Shown: positions 1 to 10,481 of the stretch, one piece after another
Position numbering within the stretch: position 1 is the first letter of the stretch
Layout: each line of letters opens with the position of its first letter
Source of the DNA: Aspidapion aeneum
Lineage: Eukaryota > Arthropoda > Insecta > Coleoptera > Brentidae
DNA length: 64,000 bases
NCBI GenBank assembly: GCA_963576565.1
Contig: OY755039.1
Location: forward strand, 84,441,289-84,505,288
Direction of reading: 5' to 3'
Translations under genes and position numbers: made by a program
The notes under the pieces: generated by a model
Databases searched by the model: none
What the model was told of the DNA's origin: nothing
Seen by the model: the letters and a program-made list of their open reading frames with translations, nothing else

Positions 1-1906
1 GATGTTATTTTGAAAGTCAAAGAACATTTAACAGATATTAAAATGATGCGGGAGTCACTTATGCAACAAAACTGAACAAAAGTGTTCAGAAATTTCGTTT
101 GTCAGGTAAATCTTTTGAAACTGCTTGACCTTCAAACACCTTTCAAATCAAAATCATAAGAACAAATAAATCAAAGACATTTTGGGAATAATTTAGTATG
201 ACTTTTTTTAGCACATACCAATATAGAACATTTTTTAATCCTAACTGGCATTCAAAAAATTTACAGAGTATCCCAAACTTTGGTGGTTTTAATACTTCTA
301 GGTCTAGGGGATATGAAAATCATCAGAGCCTCATATTTTTAAACTTAGGCATCCGTATTTGAGAATATAACATCAAAAATGTTATTATTGTTTATTTTTA
401 TTGTAAATATGTCTATTCAGACGTCCACACTGGTAAATCAATAGATGTACTCGATGTATAAAGAATAACTATACGTATTTCGTGTTTCATACAGCGTTGT
501 TTTACACTTTTTTCTAACTTATAGGCGCATGTTGGGGTAAAAGCAAATTGTTTTCATGAATGAATTTTTCTCGCTGTTCCGGGTCTTTTCGTCTGGGTTG
601 GTCTCCTAATACGTTAATAATTAATACTATCTACCCACCTACCAAATAAATATTAAAAAAAAAAATAAAATAAATCATAAGAAAAATGTATTTATTTATA
701 TTATGAGCGATTCTTATTTTTTAAGTTATAACAGAATTTACCTCGAATTTTGTTGCGCTCTTAGCAGTTTAACACATAATCAAACTAACTAAAGTTTATA
801 ATTATATATTTTCTCCTGAAAAAACTAAAATCTTAACCATATTGAATTGATAAGTGAGGTAAGTGAGTGGCAGAATAGATTTGTCCTGTAAATGTCACTT
901 ATGTCCCGCTACCTTCTACTTTCACTTTCCAAAAGATAGTACTAATTTTATTAACAGTTGTTTTTTAAAATGATATCACTTGATTTGAGTGCAAAATTTT
1001 TCCAGGACTTAAGCAGTTGCGGAAAAAATATTTTACTTGTGTTTTTCTTGTAGTTTTAAACTTTTTTTATTTTTTAGTAATGGAAGCACAAACATAGAAA
1101 TAAGTTTTTGACTAGGGACACGAGTGACTCAGAACCTGGATACAAAATGTATATTTTTTTAGATGCAAATAACTTGATGTTTTTAGTAAGGTTTAGTAAT
1201 TCCTATACTCCAAAAACATGTTTAAAATAATTATACCTTATGCTGTTTTATTTTGTAAAAAAAATTCCTTGTTATTAAAAAATAATACTGAAGACAGAGA
1301 CACCACAAACTATAACTGATTACATTTAGTCTGCCTCAGAATAATTTCTTTAGTGATTTTTGAACAACAAGATCATACGTGAGTACTAATCATGGGGATA
1401 TGATTTTAAACAAATGAGAATTGCTTCACAATAATATCGGGCACTTCCGAAGGCTACAATTTACACAATGTGTTCACCTATATACATAGATAGTTAAATA
1501 AGCAAATTCCTAAGCAAACCTGGAAACCATATTTAAATAGTAAAATTCTTCTCCCCAAATTTTCGGTATCGTCATGTTTTAAGACATTATTCTAAAGTTG
1601 TCAGACACCTTTATACAGCATTAGATAGTAACTACTGGCCGTAATTTAAACAAGTAGTATGTTCTCAAGACTAGGCACTAGTTTTCTTTTTAATAAAAAT
1701 ATGCTGCCTGCAAATTTATATTTTTTTCATATTTAGGTTTTGTCTTGTTTGTAAATAAAGGCCGAATAATATTTTTGTATTTAGTCCCTCTAGAATCTCG
1801 ATGGACACCGCTCAGCTCTAATATTTGTTTGTAGATCTGATGCTCTAGAGGTTAAAAGTTCTTTGGTTCTTTAAATAATATTAAGTTTTCTTGAAAATGT
1901 GATTAT
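1..1906 (+). repeat. Left arm of a ~1.9 kb long inverted repeat
   Basis: This stretch is the reverse complement of 27025-28926, with only scattered substitutions and a 2-bp indel near the outer end. The match runs up to base 1, so the true outer end lies outside the window or at its edge. It has no convincing ORF; the content is AT-rich with poly-A/T runs. The inner end is cut at 1906 by the LTR of BEL copy 1, whereas the right arm continues into unique DNA. Arms of this length could be terminal inverted repeats of a large DNA element, or an inverted segmental duplication. The sequence alone does not decide between them. Confidence 0.85.
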
Positions 1907-2374
1907 TGTTAGCTCCCGCTAAATTTCGCGGTTGTTTATATATATTTTTAAAAACACACAACTGTATGAAGGACAAAGCGCATTCCGCGTATTTGGACAT
2001 GCGCACCAACAACCAGTGAGATCCTTGTCAATCGCCTAGAGAAAAAGGCGTGTTAATTTCGTTCTCCAACTATTTCAAATATCTACACCATTGCTCGATT
2101 TTTGTGTACTGAAGCATAGAACTAGAAACTTCAACCCTTCAGCTACGTGGTGACATCATTAGATCCTTCAGGGGCCCCTTGGAAGTGGAGAATTTGGCTG
2201 CAAAAGAGGTGAATGCATTTGTCTGATTACCGTTGTGTACCACCAATATTTTTTCCTATGGACGTTTAGGTTATTTCGTAATTTCATATCAATATTTATG
2301 TTTGTTCGCGCTATCATTAATTAAAATATTTACAGTCCACTGCATTTAGCGTTTTTTCTATCCGTGGACTAACA
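1907..2374 (+). repeat. 5' LTR of BEL copy 1
   Basis: The LTR has TGTTAG...CTAACA ends and aligns along its full length with the LTRs of copy 2 (14735-19643 interrupted, and 25551-26019). It differs from them by several small indels and substitutions, so it belongs to an older insertion or a different sublineage. Confidence 0.9.
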
Positions 2375-2889
2375 TAAAGTGTTCCTTCCAGCCGAATTAT
2401 TTTTAAATAATAAATCCATACGACGGTATTAATAACTATTTGCAGCCAAACAAGGCGACCTTGAATCGCATCGTATTTGCAACCAGAGAAAGTCGTCTGC
2501 ACCGACGACTGCACGTGTCTTTCGCATGCTCGATTCAGTAAACAAAGCGAAGGGATCAAAACAAAACAAAACAAACGGGCAGAGTTCAGGTGTGTACCAT
2601 ATCATTTCGATATTTAAAACAATTTTCATCAATTGCGATAAATTAGTGCATATTTTCGACAATTCGTCATTTTTCTATTTCAGAAGCATTAATTTAGCGT
2701 TAATTGTATATTTACCGACATTTCTGTGATCAGGTGTGTACCATATCATTTCGATATTTAAAACAATTTTCATCAATTGCGATAAATTAGTGCATATTTT
2801 CGACAATTCGTAATTTTTCTATTTCAGAAGCATTAATTTAGCGTTAATTGTATATTTACCGACAATTTCGTCATTTCAAAGGTAAAATC
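2375..2889 (+). other. Leader of BEL copy 1 with a 144-bp tandem duplication
   Basis: This untranslated leader lies between the LTR and the gag ATG. A block at 2587-2730 is repeated directly at 2731-2874 with few changes, while the leader of copy 2 (19644-20046) has the block once. No primer-binding site could be assigned with confidence. Short ORFs here are not conserved as proteins. Confidence 0.75.
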
Positions 2890-2979
2890 ATGTCTGTCAA
2901 AAAAGCCGTACAAAAACGCAAGGGTTTTTTATCTGCGATCACCGAGTGTTATGTGTTGACACAGACCGCGGAAAAGGAT
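2890..2979 (+). pseudogene. N-terminal gag fragment of BEL copy 1
   Basis: The ATG at 2890 starts the same protein as the Gag of copy 2 (MSVKKAVQKRKGF). The reading frame is cut after about 30 codons by the insertion starting at 2980, and the continuation is found from 9220. The start is chosen because both copies share this ATG and the preceding leader. Confidence 0.85.
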
Positions 2980-3385
2980 TGCTCAAAATTTCTTTAAAAA
3001 AATAAATAAAGGTTTCTGCTAATTAAAAGCATTTTCTTTTACCCTAATTAAAATTATAGTACTATCTTTGTCCCACACATTGCTATAAATTTTTATTTAA
3101 TTTTTATATTTTCGCCCAAATAAATTCAAGGCCGCGCTCGACGCCGGACAAAAAACATTTTTTGTGGGGAATTCCGAGTTGCAATTTTTTGTGGTATATT
3201 CCTATTTCTTAAGGTGTTTCCCAAGGAATTTGTAAACAAACAATCTAAGCTGGGGATTCCGTTTTTGTTTTGATATTTATAAACACTTTTTTATAGGGTG
3301 TTTCCCGAACGCTTTTATATACGTTTGTATTGGGTGTTTTAAAAATTAAAAGTCGCTTTTCTAGTTACCTATTTAAGCCGTTAAA
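2980..3385 (+). other. 5' noncoding part of BEL-B
   Basis: This is AT-rich sequence upstream of the BEL-B start codon. It does not match the 3' noncoding sequence from 8701 onward, so a standard LTR pair is not visible. A short motif (about AAATAAAGGTTTCT) recurs inverted near 8809-8823, which may be chance. Nothing else is recognised. Confidence 0.4.
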
Positions 3386-6300
3386 ATGGCTAACGTAGGA
3401 AAAATCAAACAGCATAAAGTCTTACGGACAATGGCCTGTAACCAAATGATAGAACTAAAAGCTCTTGCTGATCGTATTGGTGAAAATGAGCACACAAAAA
3501 GGCAGTTTAAGTCCATGTGCATTCATTACGATCAAATTGAATCAGATTTTCGCAAAAATCATCAAAGCCTTTTAACTTTACTCGCGCTTTCAGAGGTTGA
3601 TGAAGTCTTAACCGAGGAAGAATCAGTACGCACACAGTTTCAATTTAATGCTTCTTATGTACGCGCTATTTTCGAAAATTTGGATGGAAGCCAAACGGGG
3701 TCAGAACCTCAAGGGGCGTCTTCTGCATCTCAGAGAAAATCATGCAATGTCAGACTCCCTAAGATTGAGATTCCGACCTTTTCAGGTGATCCAAAAACTT
3801 TTAGATATTTTCGAGACGTTTTTAAATCTCTTGTACACGAAAATTCTGATCTCGAAAATATTGAAAAATTTAACCACCTGCTTTCAGCCCTCTCAGGGCC
3901 ACCTAAAGACCTGGTTCAGTGTACTCCTTTGGAAGCTGACCTATACTCAAACGCTTACCAATCATTAATGGATCGCTATGACGTCCCCAGACTTATAGCA
4001 TTCGCGCATCTTAAAGCCATTGAAAACGCTCCTTACGTAACCAATTGTAAAGACGCAAAGTCACTTCGCACTCTAATTGATACTTTTTCTGAAAATCTAT
4101 CTGCGCTAAAAGGCATGAAGTTTCCTGTAAATGAGTGGGACTTCCTTCTATTTTATATGTTATCTAAGCACTTAGATGATGATACTATAACTCGTTTTGA
4201 ATTCGAAGAAAATAAAAACAGCAAAATTATCCCCAAATTTGATTCTCTAAAGATATTTGTTCTTAATCAATGCAACGCCCTAGACGCCATAGAGTTTTCT
4301 ACATCAGTCAATTCGAAATCAAATTATTATTCTAACCCGCAATATAGAAAATCCAAACCGCCTGCGCAAGCAGTTCATAATTTCAGTCCAAAACCGCGAT
4401 CAAATTCTTTCTTTACCGCACCAAGTGCCTCTCGCTCGACTCAAAATAACAATTTTGTTCAGAATCCATGCCCTTGCTGTGGTCATTCTGATCACACAAT
4501 CTATAGATGCCAAGAATTTCATAATAAGTCTCCTCAAGATAGATTTAATTTTGTACGGCTTAAGGGTTGGTGTACCAACTGTTTGAGTCAAGGTCATCGC
4601 TATAAGGGGTGCAACTCTACCCATTTATGTCGTTTCTGCAACGATAAACACCACAGTCTTTTACATCATGACCGCACTAATCAAAATATTGATCACTCTT
4701 CGCACTCGCAATCTAGTCCGCCGCAAGCCACACCGCCAAACCAAACCACTCAGCAACCCCCATTTTGTGGAGTAAGTTCTATTCCTACCAACAACACCCT
4801 CTTATCAACCGCTATAGCAGAAATTTCTGACAAATATGGTAATTATCATAAAGTAAGGCTTCTTTTAGACAGTGGCTCTCAGCTAACATACATTTCTGAA
4901 AATTGTGTTAATAGACTCGGATTAAAAAGGTTCGATTGTTCTATGTCTATTTATGGCTTAGGACAAATGAGTCAACACACATCAAAAGGAGGTGTTTCAT
5001 GCACTCTTAAACCTGTGGCAAAAGATAACCCTACTTTTTCGATAGACGCCATTGTAATGGCTGATCTTTGCCCAATGTTACCGATCGCTTCTTTTCAAAA
5101 AACTTCTTGGCCGCATATTTCTCAGCTCAAGTTATCAGATTTAAATTGGCATAAAACATCACCTATTGACCTACTCATAGGTGCGAATCTTTACCCCTAT
5201 ATTCTCCAACAGGGTCGTTTGTCAGGCCAACCTCACGAACCTGTAGCTTTAGAAACTTCATTTGGCTGGGTTCTCTCGGGAAACATTGTGCCGTCCATAA
5301 AAAATGTTAGCTTTTCATATTTTACGCACTCTCAAAGTGACCCCTTGTCACTAGAAAGAACTATGCAAAAGTTCTGGGAGCTAGAAGAGTTGCCAAGTAT
5401 CTCTTGTCTCTCTCCCGATGAAAAATTGTCTGAAGAAATATTCTCTAAAACGCATATTCGCACCGAATCTGGCCGTTACCAGGTTTCCTTACCATTTAAG
5501 AATAAGTCAGAACCGCAATTTCAAAGAGATGAATCCCGAATTCCCGCACTTCGTCGATATTTCATGCTAGAAAAAAGATTATTATCAAATCCAGATATCT
5601 ACAAAAAATATATTGACTTAATTCAAGAATATCTAGACTTGGATTATATCGAGGAAGTACCTAGTAATTCAAACCCCTCTACTTCTTACATAATTCCCCA
5701 TCATTGCGTAACAAAGGGGGACTCTATACGCATAGTTTATGATGCTTCAATGAAAACTACTATTCAACATACATCCCTAAATGATACCTTATTAGTAGGT
5801 CAAAAACTCCAACATGACCTCGTAAAAATCTTATTAAATTTCCGTCTCTATCCTGTGGTTTTTACATGTGATATCAAAGGCATGTTTAATCAAATTCTAA
5901 TCACACCACCTCATAGGGACTTTCAGCGCATATTATGGCGTTTTTCGCCAAACGAGCCACTAAAGGAATACCGCTGGAAAAGAATGATCTTCGGTCTGTC
6001 TAGTTCGCCATTTATTGCTAATAGAGTGATTGTTCAATTGGCTGAGGATGAAAAATCTAACTACCCCCGAGCATATGAAGTTCTAAAATCCTCAATTTAT
6101 ATTGACGACTGTGTCACAGGCTGTTTTTCACTTTCTGAAGCTAAGCTGGTCCGTGACGACCTTATAAATTGTCTAAAAACAGGTGGGTTTGACTTAAGAA
6201 AATTTAGCAGCAAAAAATTATCTTTTTTGTCTGATCTTCCCGAGTCGCATATTCAATCAGGTTCTCTTAATTTTGACGATGATTCTGCTACAATAAAAAT

Positions 6301-8671
6301 TCTGGGCCTTCGATGGCAACCATCTAGTGATGTTTTTCACTATTCTATTCAAACCTCAGATAATAATTTGACTTGCACAAAAAGGGCAATATTAAGCCTT
6401 GTCGCACGCATTTTTGATCCAATAGGATTTCTCGCTCCTGTTACTTTATTCGCAAAACTGATTATCCAAACTCTCTGGATGGAGGGTTTAGACTGGGACT
6501 CTATCCCCTCTGCTGAGACAGTAGAACGCTGGACAAAATTCAAAGAACAATTACCCGCTTTATCACAAATTGAAATTCCCCGCCAAATGACGCTTATCAG
6601 CACAAAAACTCAGTGCGATCTAATAGGTTTTTGTGACGCTTCACAGCGTGCAATTTCTTGCGTTACATATCTCCGATTTTTTGATAAAATTACAGGCATG
6701 TTTCAGACATTTTTTGTAATGGGCAAAAGCAAAGTAGCTCCTATTAAAAAACAGTTATCTATACCCAGGTTAGAGCTCGAAGCCGCATTGATGGTGACCC
6801 AACTTATTTCTTATGTCACTGAACTTTTTAAAGACAAGCTTCAAATTGAAAATATATATGTTTTTTCTGATTCAACCATTACCTTATATTGGATAAAAAG
6901 TCCTCCCTATAAATTTAAAACATTTGTTGCAAATCGAGTCTCCCGAATTCAAGAAATTCTCCCTCCTTCCATTTTTTATCATGTAGTATCAGAATCGAAT
7001 CCCGCCGACTGTGCTTCGAGATCCCTTCTTCCGAATGAAATTTTAAACTGCAGTTTGTGGTTTAAGGGACCCCAATGGTTAAAAGGGTCTAAAGACGACT
7101 GGCCAAAATCTATAGATATTAAATTAGATAAGGAGCTAATCTCCTGTGAAGAAAAAAACTATCTCTCCTTCGCCGCCTTTGCGGAAGACCCTAATTGCTT
7201 CGAAAATTTAATAAACAAATTTTCTTCACTGACAAAAATTTTAAGAATCGTTACTTATATACTACGTTTTATCAAACTTTTACGCCGTAAGAAAAATCCA
7301 TCAGACTCTAACTTACCTAAAATTATTACTCTTCAAGAGTTAGATAATTCTTTGTTCATGCTCATAAAATTCATCCAACACAAATCGTTTTCTGAAGATA
7401 TTGCAAAGCTTACCGCTAAAAGGCTGCCTGTTAAAAATCTTCGAAAACTAGGTGCTTTTCTGGATGAAAATGGTATCCTTCGCGTCGGCGGGCGCCTAGT
7501 CAATTCTAAATTACATTATGACCAAAAACATCCCGCTATTTTGCCGCGAGATCATCGCCTAACCACTCTTGTTATTGAATATTACCACAAGGTCTATCTG
7601 CATCCAGGAAAACACACCCTCCACTTTCTTCTTTTACAGCGTTTCTGGATTTTGTCTGCGCGACGCGCAATAAACTCAGTAGTTGCAAACTGCAGAAATT
7701 GTTGGATTCTTAAACCCAGGCCCTATGAGCCTGGTCCCATGGGTAACTTACCTACTCTTCGCGTATCTCAAATCAAACCTTTCAGTGTCGTGGGTATAGA
7801 CTACGCAGGCTTTTTTACGACAGCTCTATCAAAAACCCGCAATCCCAAGACTTCAAAGTCTTATGTCTGCATTTTTAAATGTTTTGCAACCACTGCAACT
7901 CACCTAGAAATAGTCTCGGATCTTACTTGTGAAGCTTTCTTGGCAGCACTACGAAGATTCACTTCGCGTCGTGGTAAAATTTGCAAAATATTCTCCGATA
8001 ATGCAACTTGCTTTACGGCTGCGGAAAAACAGCTGCGAGATATGTTCAAAACCTCAGTCGAATCCCAACATATCGAATGGCATTTCCAGCCACCTTCTGC
8101 ACCCCATTTTTCAGGCTTGGCAGAAGCAGGGGTAAAATCTTTTAAGACCCATCTCCATAGGATTATCGGCGAACAAATTTTAACATTTGAGGAGCTTTAT
8201 ACTGTCATTGTGCAGATTGAGGCTCTTCTGAACAGTAGACCGCTTTGTCAAGTCTCTACAGACCCTCACGACTTTTCAGTGCTTACGCCTGGGCACTTCT
8301 TGACCCTCGAACCTCTTTCTGCTTTACCCGATCATGATTTAACGCATCTTAAATTAAACCGCTTAGATAGGTGGCAGATGTTGCAGCGAATGCACCAGGA
8401 CTTTTGGTCAAGGTGGAAAAACGAGTACCTGAACACATTACAACAAAAGGGCAAGTGGTTAGAACCTTCCTCTCCTTTACCCGAAGTTGGAACTCTAGTG
8501 CTAATTAAAGCAGATAATATTCGACCTTCTAACTGGCCATTAGGCCGAATTTCCGCGTTACATCCTGGCAAGGATAACATTTGTCGTGTAGCGACTGTGG
8601 TAACTAGTCTAGGGACTTTTAAGAGACCCCTAGTAAAATTATGCCCGCTACCCTTTGCAAAATCTGAATGA
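3386..8671 (+). CDS. BEL-B Gag-Pol polyprotein, intact
   Basis: A single 1761-codon ORF, which is usual for BEL/Pao elements. It encodes Gag followed by protease, reverse transcriptase, RNase H and integrase, used for particle assembly, cDNA synthesis and insertion. Zinc-knuckle cysteines (CPCCGHSDH, then CTNCLSQGH) are near residues 361 and 395. The protease motif LLLDSGSQ is near 493. The RT has CDIKGMFNQ near 825 and the catalytic SIYIDDC near 905. RNase H has IGFCDAS near 1078. Integrase has its HHCC zinc region near 1400-1440 and acidic residues in GIDYAG (about 1467), FSDNATCF (about 1535) and GLAEAGVKSF (about 1575). No stop or frameshift is present. It is clearly diverged from copies 1 and 2, so it is another BEL family. 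Confidence 0.95.
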   Translation: MANVGKIKQHKVLRTMACNQMIELKALADRIGENEHTKRQFKSMCIHYDQIESDFRKNHQSLLTLLALSEVDEVLTEEESVRTQFQFNASYVRAIFENLDGSQTGSEPQGASSASQRKSCNVRLPKIEIPTFSGDPKTFRYFRDVFKSLVHENSDLENIEKFNHLLSALSGPPKDLVQCTPLEADLYSNAYQSLMDRYDVPRLIAFAHLKAIENAPYVTNCKDAKSLRTLIDTFSENLSALKGMKFPVNEWDFLLFYMLSKHLDDDTITRFEFEENKNSKIIPKFDSLKIFVLNQCNALDAIEFSTSVNSKSNYYSNPQYRKSKPPAQAVHNFSPKPRSNSFFTAPSASRSTQNNNFVQNPCPCCGHSDHTIYRCQEFHNKSPQDRFNFVRLKGWCTNCLSQGHRYKGCNSTHLCRFCNDKHHSLLHHDRTNQNIDHSSHSQSSPPQATPPNQTTQQPPFCGVSSIPTNNTLLSTAIAEISDKYGNYHKVRLLLDSGSQLTYISENCVNRLGLKRFDCSMSIYGLGQMSQHTSKGGVSCTLKPVAKDNPTFSIDAIVMADLCPMLPIASFQKTSWPHISQLKLSDLNWHKTSPIDLLIGANLYPYILQQGRLSGQPHEPVALETSFGWVLSGNIVPSIKNVSFSYFTHSQSDPLSLERTMQKFWELEELPSISCLSPDEKLSEEIFSKTHIRTESGRYQVSLPFKNKSEPQFQRDESRIPALRRYFMLEKRLLSNPDIYKKYIDLIQEYLDLDYIEEVPSNSNPSTSYIIPHHCVTKGDSIRIVYDASMKTTIQHTSLNDTLLVGQKLQHDLVKILLNFRLYPVVFTCDIKGMFNQILITPPHRDFQRILWRFSPNEPLKEYRWKRMIFGLSSSPFIANRVIVQLAEDEKSNYPRAYEVLKSSIYIDDCVTGCFSLSEAKLVRDDLINCLKTGGFDLRKFSSKKLSFLSDLPESHIQSGSLNFDDDSATIKILGLRWQPSSDVFHYSIQTSDNNLTCTKRAILSLVARIFDPIGFLAPVTLFAKLIIQTLWMEGLDWDSIPSAETVERWTKFKEQLPALSQIEIPRQMTLISTKTQCDLIGFCDASQRAISCVTYLRFFDKITGMFQTFFVMGKSKVAPIKKQLSIPRLELEAALMVTQLISYVTELFKDKLQIENIYVFSDSTITLYWIKSPPYKFKTFVANRVSRIQEILPPSIFYHVVSESNPADCASRSLLPNEILNCSLWFKGPQWLKGSKDDWPKSIDIKLDKELISCEEKNYLSFAAFAEDPNCFENLINKFSSLTKILRIVTYILRFIKLLRRKKNPSDSNLPKIITLQELDNSLFMLIKFIQHKSFSEDIAKLTAKRLPVKNLRKLGAFLDENGILRVGGRLVNSKLHYDQKHPAILPRDHRLTTLVIEYYHKVYLHPGKHTLHFLLLQRFWILSARRAINSVVANCRNCWILKPRPYEPGPMGNLPTLRVSQIKPFSVVGIDYAGFFTTALSKTRNPKTSKSYVCIFKCFATTATHLEIVSDLTCEAFLAALRRFTSRRGKICKIFSDNATCFTAAEKQLRDMFKTSVESQHIEWHFQPPSAPHFSGLAEAGVKSFKTHLHRIIGEQILTFEELYTVIVQIEALLNSRPLCQVSTDPHDFSVLTPGHFLTLEPLSALPDHDLTHLKLNRLDRWQMLQRMHQDFWSRWKNEYLNTLQQKGKWLEPSSPLPEVGTLVLIKADNIRPSNWPLGRISALHPGKDNICRVATVVTSLGTFKRPLVKLCPLPFAKSE

Positions 8672-9219
8672 AAGAAATTACTTTCTTTGGGGGTGGAGCA
8701 TGTTCGGATTTCATCCTCAATTTATTAGCTAAATAAGTTAGAATTTTTTTGTTTATTTTATTTCGTTTTATTATTTAAATTATAACTATAAAATTACGCC
8801 TAATAATATAAGAAACCTTTATTTCCCGCGCCGCGACTTTTATTTAAATTTCTCGTGTATCCAATGAAAGGACTAGAGCGAGCACAGGAAGAGCCCTCTG
8901 GTGGCGAAAAAATGCAACGTAAAAACGGCGCAAGAAAGTGCGCATGAAACTAGGACTTGAGAAAAGAATGTCAAGCTAACCGCGCGCGGAGTGAAAATAA
9001 AACTTCAACATTCCAAGAAAACTCCGTCTAAAAAGTGCCAAAACGTTCTCTAAACCCAACCCGCAGTTTGTTCGACTCAGCATATGGACATTACAAAACT
9101 GGTAAGTGTGAGCTCTGTCCTCGCTATTTTTTTTCTATAATTAAAACGTTACGCAAATCTAAAATTGATACTTATCAGTTGGTAGTGGACCTATATGCTA
9201 GTTCATATTGTTCGAGCCG
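8672..9219 (+). repeat. 3' noncoding region / probable 3' LTR of BEL-B
   Basis: A G-rich tract ends at 8697 and is followed by TGTTCGG at 8701, as expected for a polypurine tract and 3' LTR start. The far end abuts copy 1 gag at 9220 without a recognisable CA terminus. Short ORFs here are not supported as genes. Confidence 0.5.
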
Positions 9220-10481
9220 GAAAGAGGGAGAAACGAGTTTCAAGTGAGGTATGCCGATTTGGATGAAACCTTCGATAAATGCATGCTGGCACATAATGAC
9301 GTCATTATGTTGCTAGACGACTCGGACGATGAGGAGTTTAAAACGCAGGATGCGATCCTTTCAGAAGCTCGTAAATATTTTTATGCGTGTAAGGGGGTTT
9401 ACTCTAAAATATTTCCGGTTGAGGCCCCATCCTTTTCGGGATCATATGTTCGACAAAACGAATCTGAATCTCCAAAACTCAAAGAGTTAGGTATTCCCAT
9501 ATTCCGAGGTGATAAAAAATTATGGCCAAGCTTTTTCGATCTTTTTAATAACATTATAGATCAAAATCAAAGTCTAAGTAACGTCCGAAAACTTCAATAT
9601 TTATTTTCATATCTCGAGGATGAGCCTTTAAAATTGATATCAGGGATTAGCTTATCTGATCAAAATTATAAAATTGCTTATGACAAATTAGTCAATAGAT
9701 ATCAAAACAAGCGAGATCTCGCAAATGATGCTTTAAGCTCAATTATGAACTCCACCTTAAAAAACGAGTCAGCTAAAGAATTGCGTAATTTAATTGACAC
9801 CTTTTCTGAATCCCTAGAAATTTTAAAATCACTTAGCTTTGACGTTGACAGTTGGGACTTTATTATTTTTTTCATTTTATTAGAAAAATTGGATATTCCA
9901 ACGCGTTCAAATTTCGAAATGAGTCACGCCAATACTAATACCGAAATTCCCACTTTTCAGTCACTTTTTCAATTTCTAGAAAAAAGATGTAAAGTTTTGG
10001 AATCACTTCCTCAATCAACAGCACCCAAAAAGGTGCCTATCTATCAAAAATCAAATTCTATGCAAAATCAGTCTGGGCAAAAGCCTACCTATCAAAATTC
10101 AAATTCTATGCGAAATCAGTTTGGGCCAAAGCCTACCTATAAATCATCCAATTCGCCTTTTATAGGACTGGCTGGCACCTCAACTAGTTCAAGTACGGGA
10201 ATATAATGTTTCCGGTGTAATCAAGGTCACGTGCTTTCGAAATGTCAAACATTTCTTGATCTCTCACCTATCGATCGCCTATCTTTCGTCAAACAGAAAA
10301 AATTATGTCTAGCGTGTTTTCATCCCCTGCATGGGGTAGATACGTGCAAATCAAAATATTCATGCAGGACTTGCAATAGTAAAAGGCACCACACTTTAAC
10401 TCATATCTTGAAACTAATCAAGAGTCTGGAAGCCAAGATACTAGTCCTGTCATTCACACACCACCTGTCAATAATCTTCAT
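9220..10481 (+). pseudogene. Rest of gag (to zinc knuckles) of BEL copy 1, broken
   Basis: This resumes the Gag of copy 1 after the BEL-B insertion and aligns base for base with copy 2 from 20137. A TAA at 10204-10206 replaces the lysine codon of copy 2 just before the first zinc knuckle. A single-base deletion near 10410 then shifts the frame. Two short PTYQ-containing repeats lie in the linker before the knuckles, as in copy 2. Both lesions are absent from copy 2. Confidence 0.9.

Larger units (their letters stand above)
2980..9219 (+). mobile_element. Second BEL/Pao element (BEL-B) inserted in gag of copy 1
   Basis: Comparison with copy 2 shows that 2980-9219 is foreign DNA placed between two adjoining gag codons. 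It holds one long BEL-type Gag-Pol gene (3386-8671), 5' noncoding DNA (2980-3385) and 3' noncoding DNA (8672-9219). A purine tract just before 8701, followed by TGTTCGG, looks like a polypurine tract and LTR start. However, no matching LTR is visible at the left side and the flanks show no clear target duplication. The element may have lost its 5' LTR, or the junctions may be rearranged. Confidence 0.75.
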
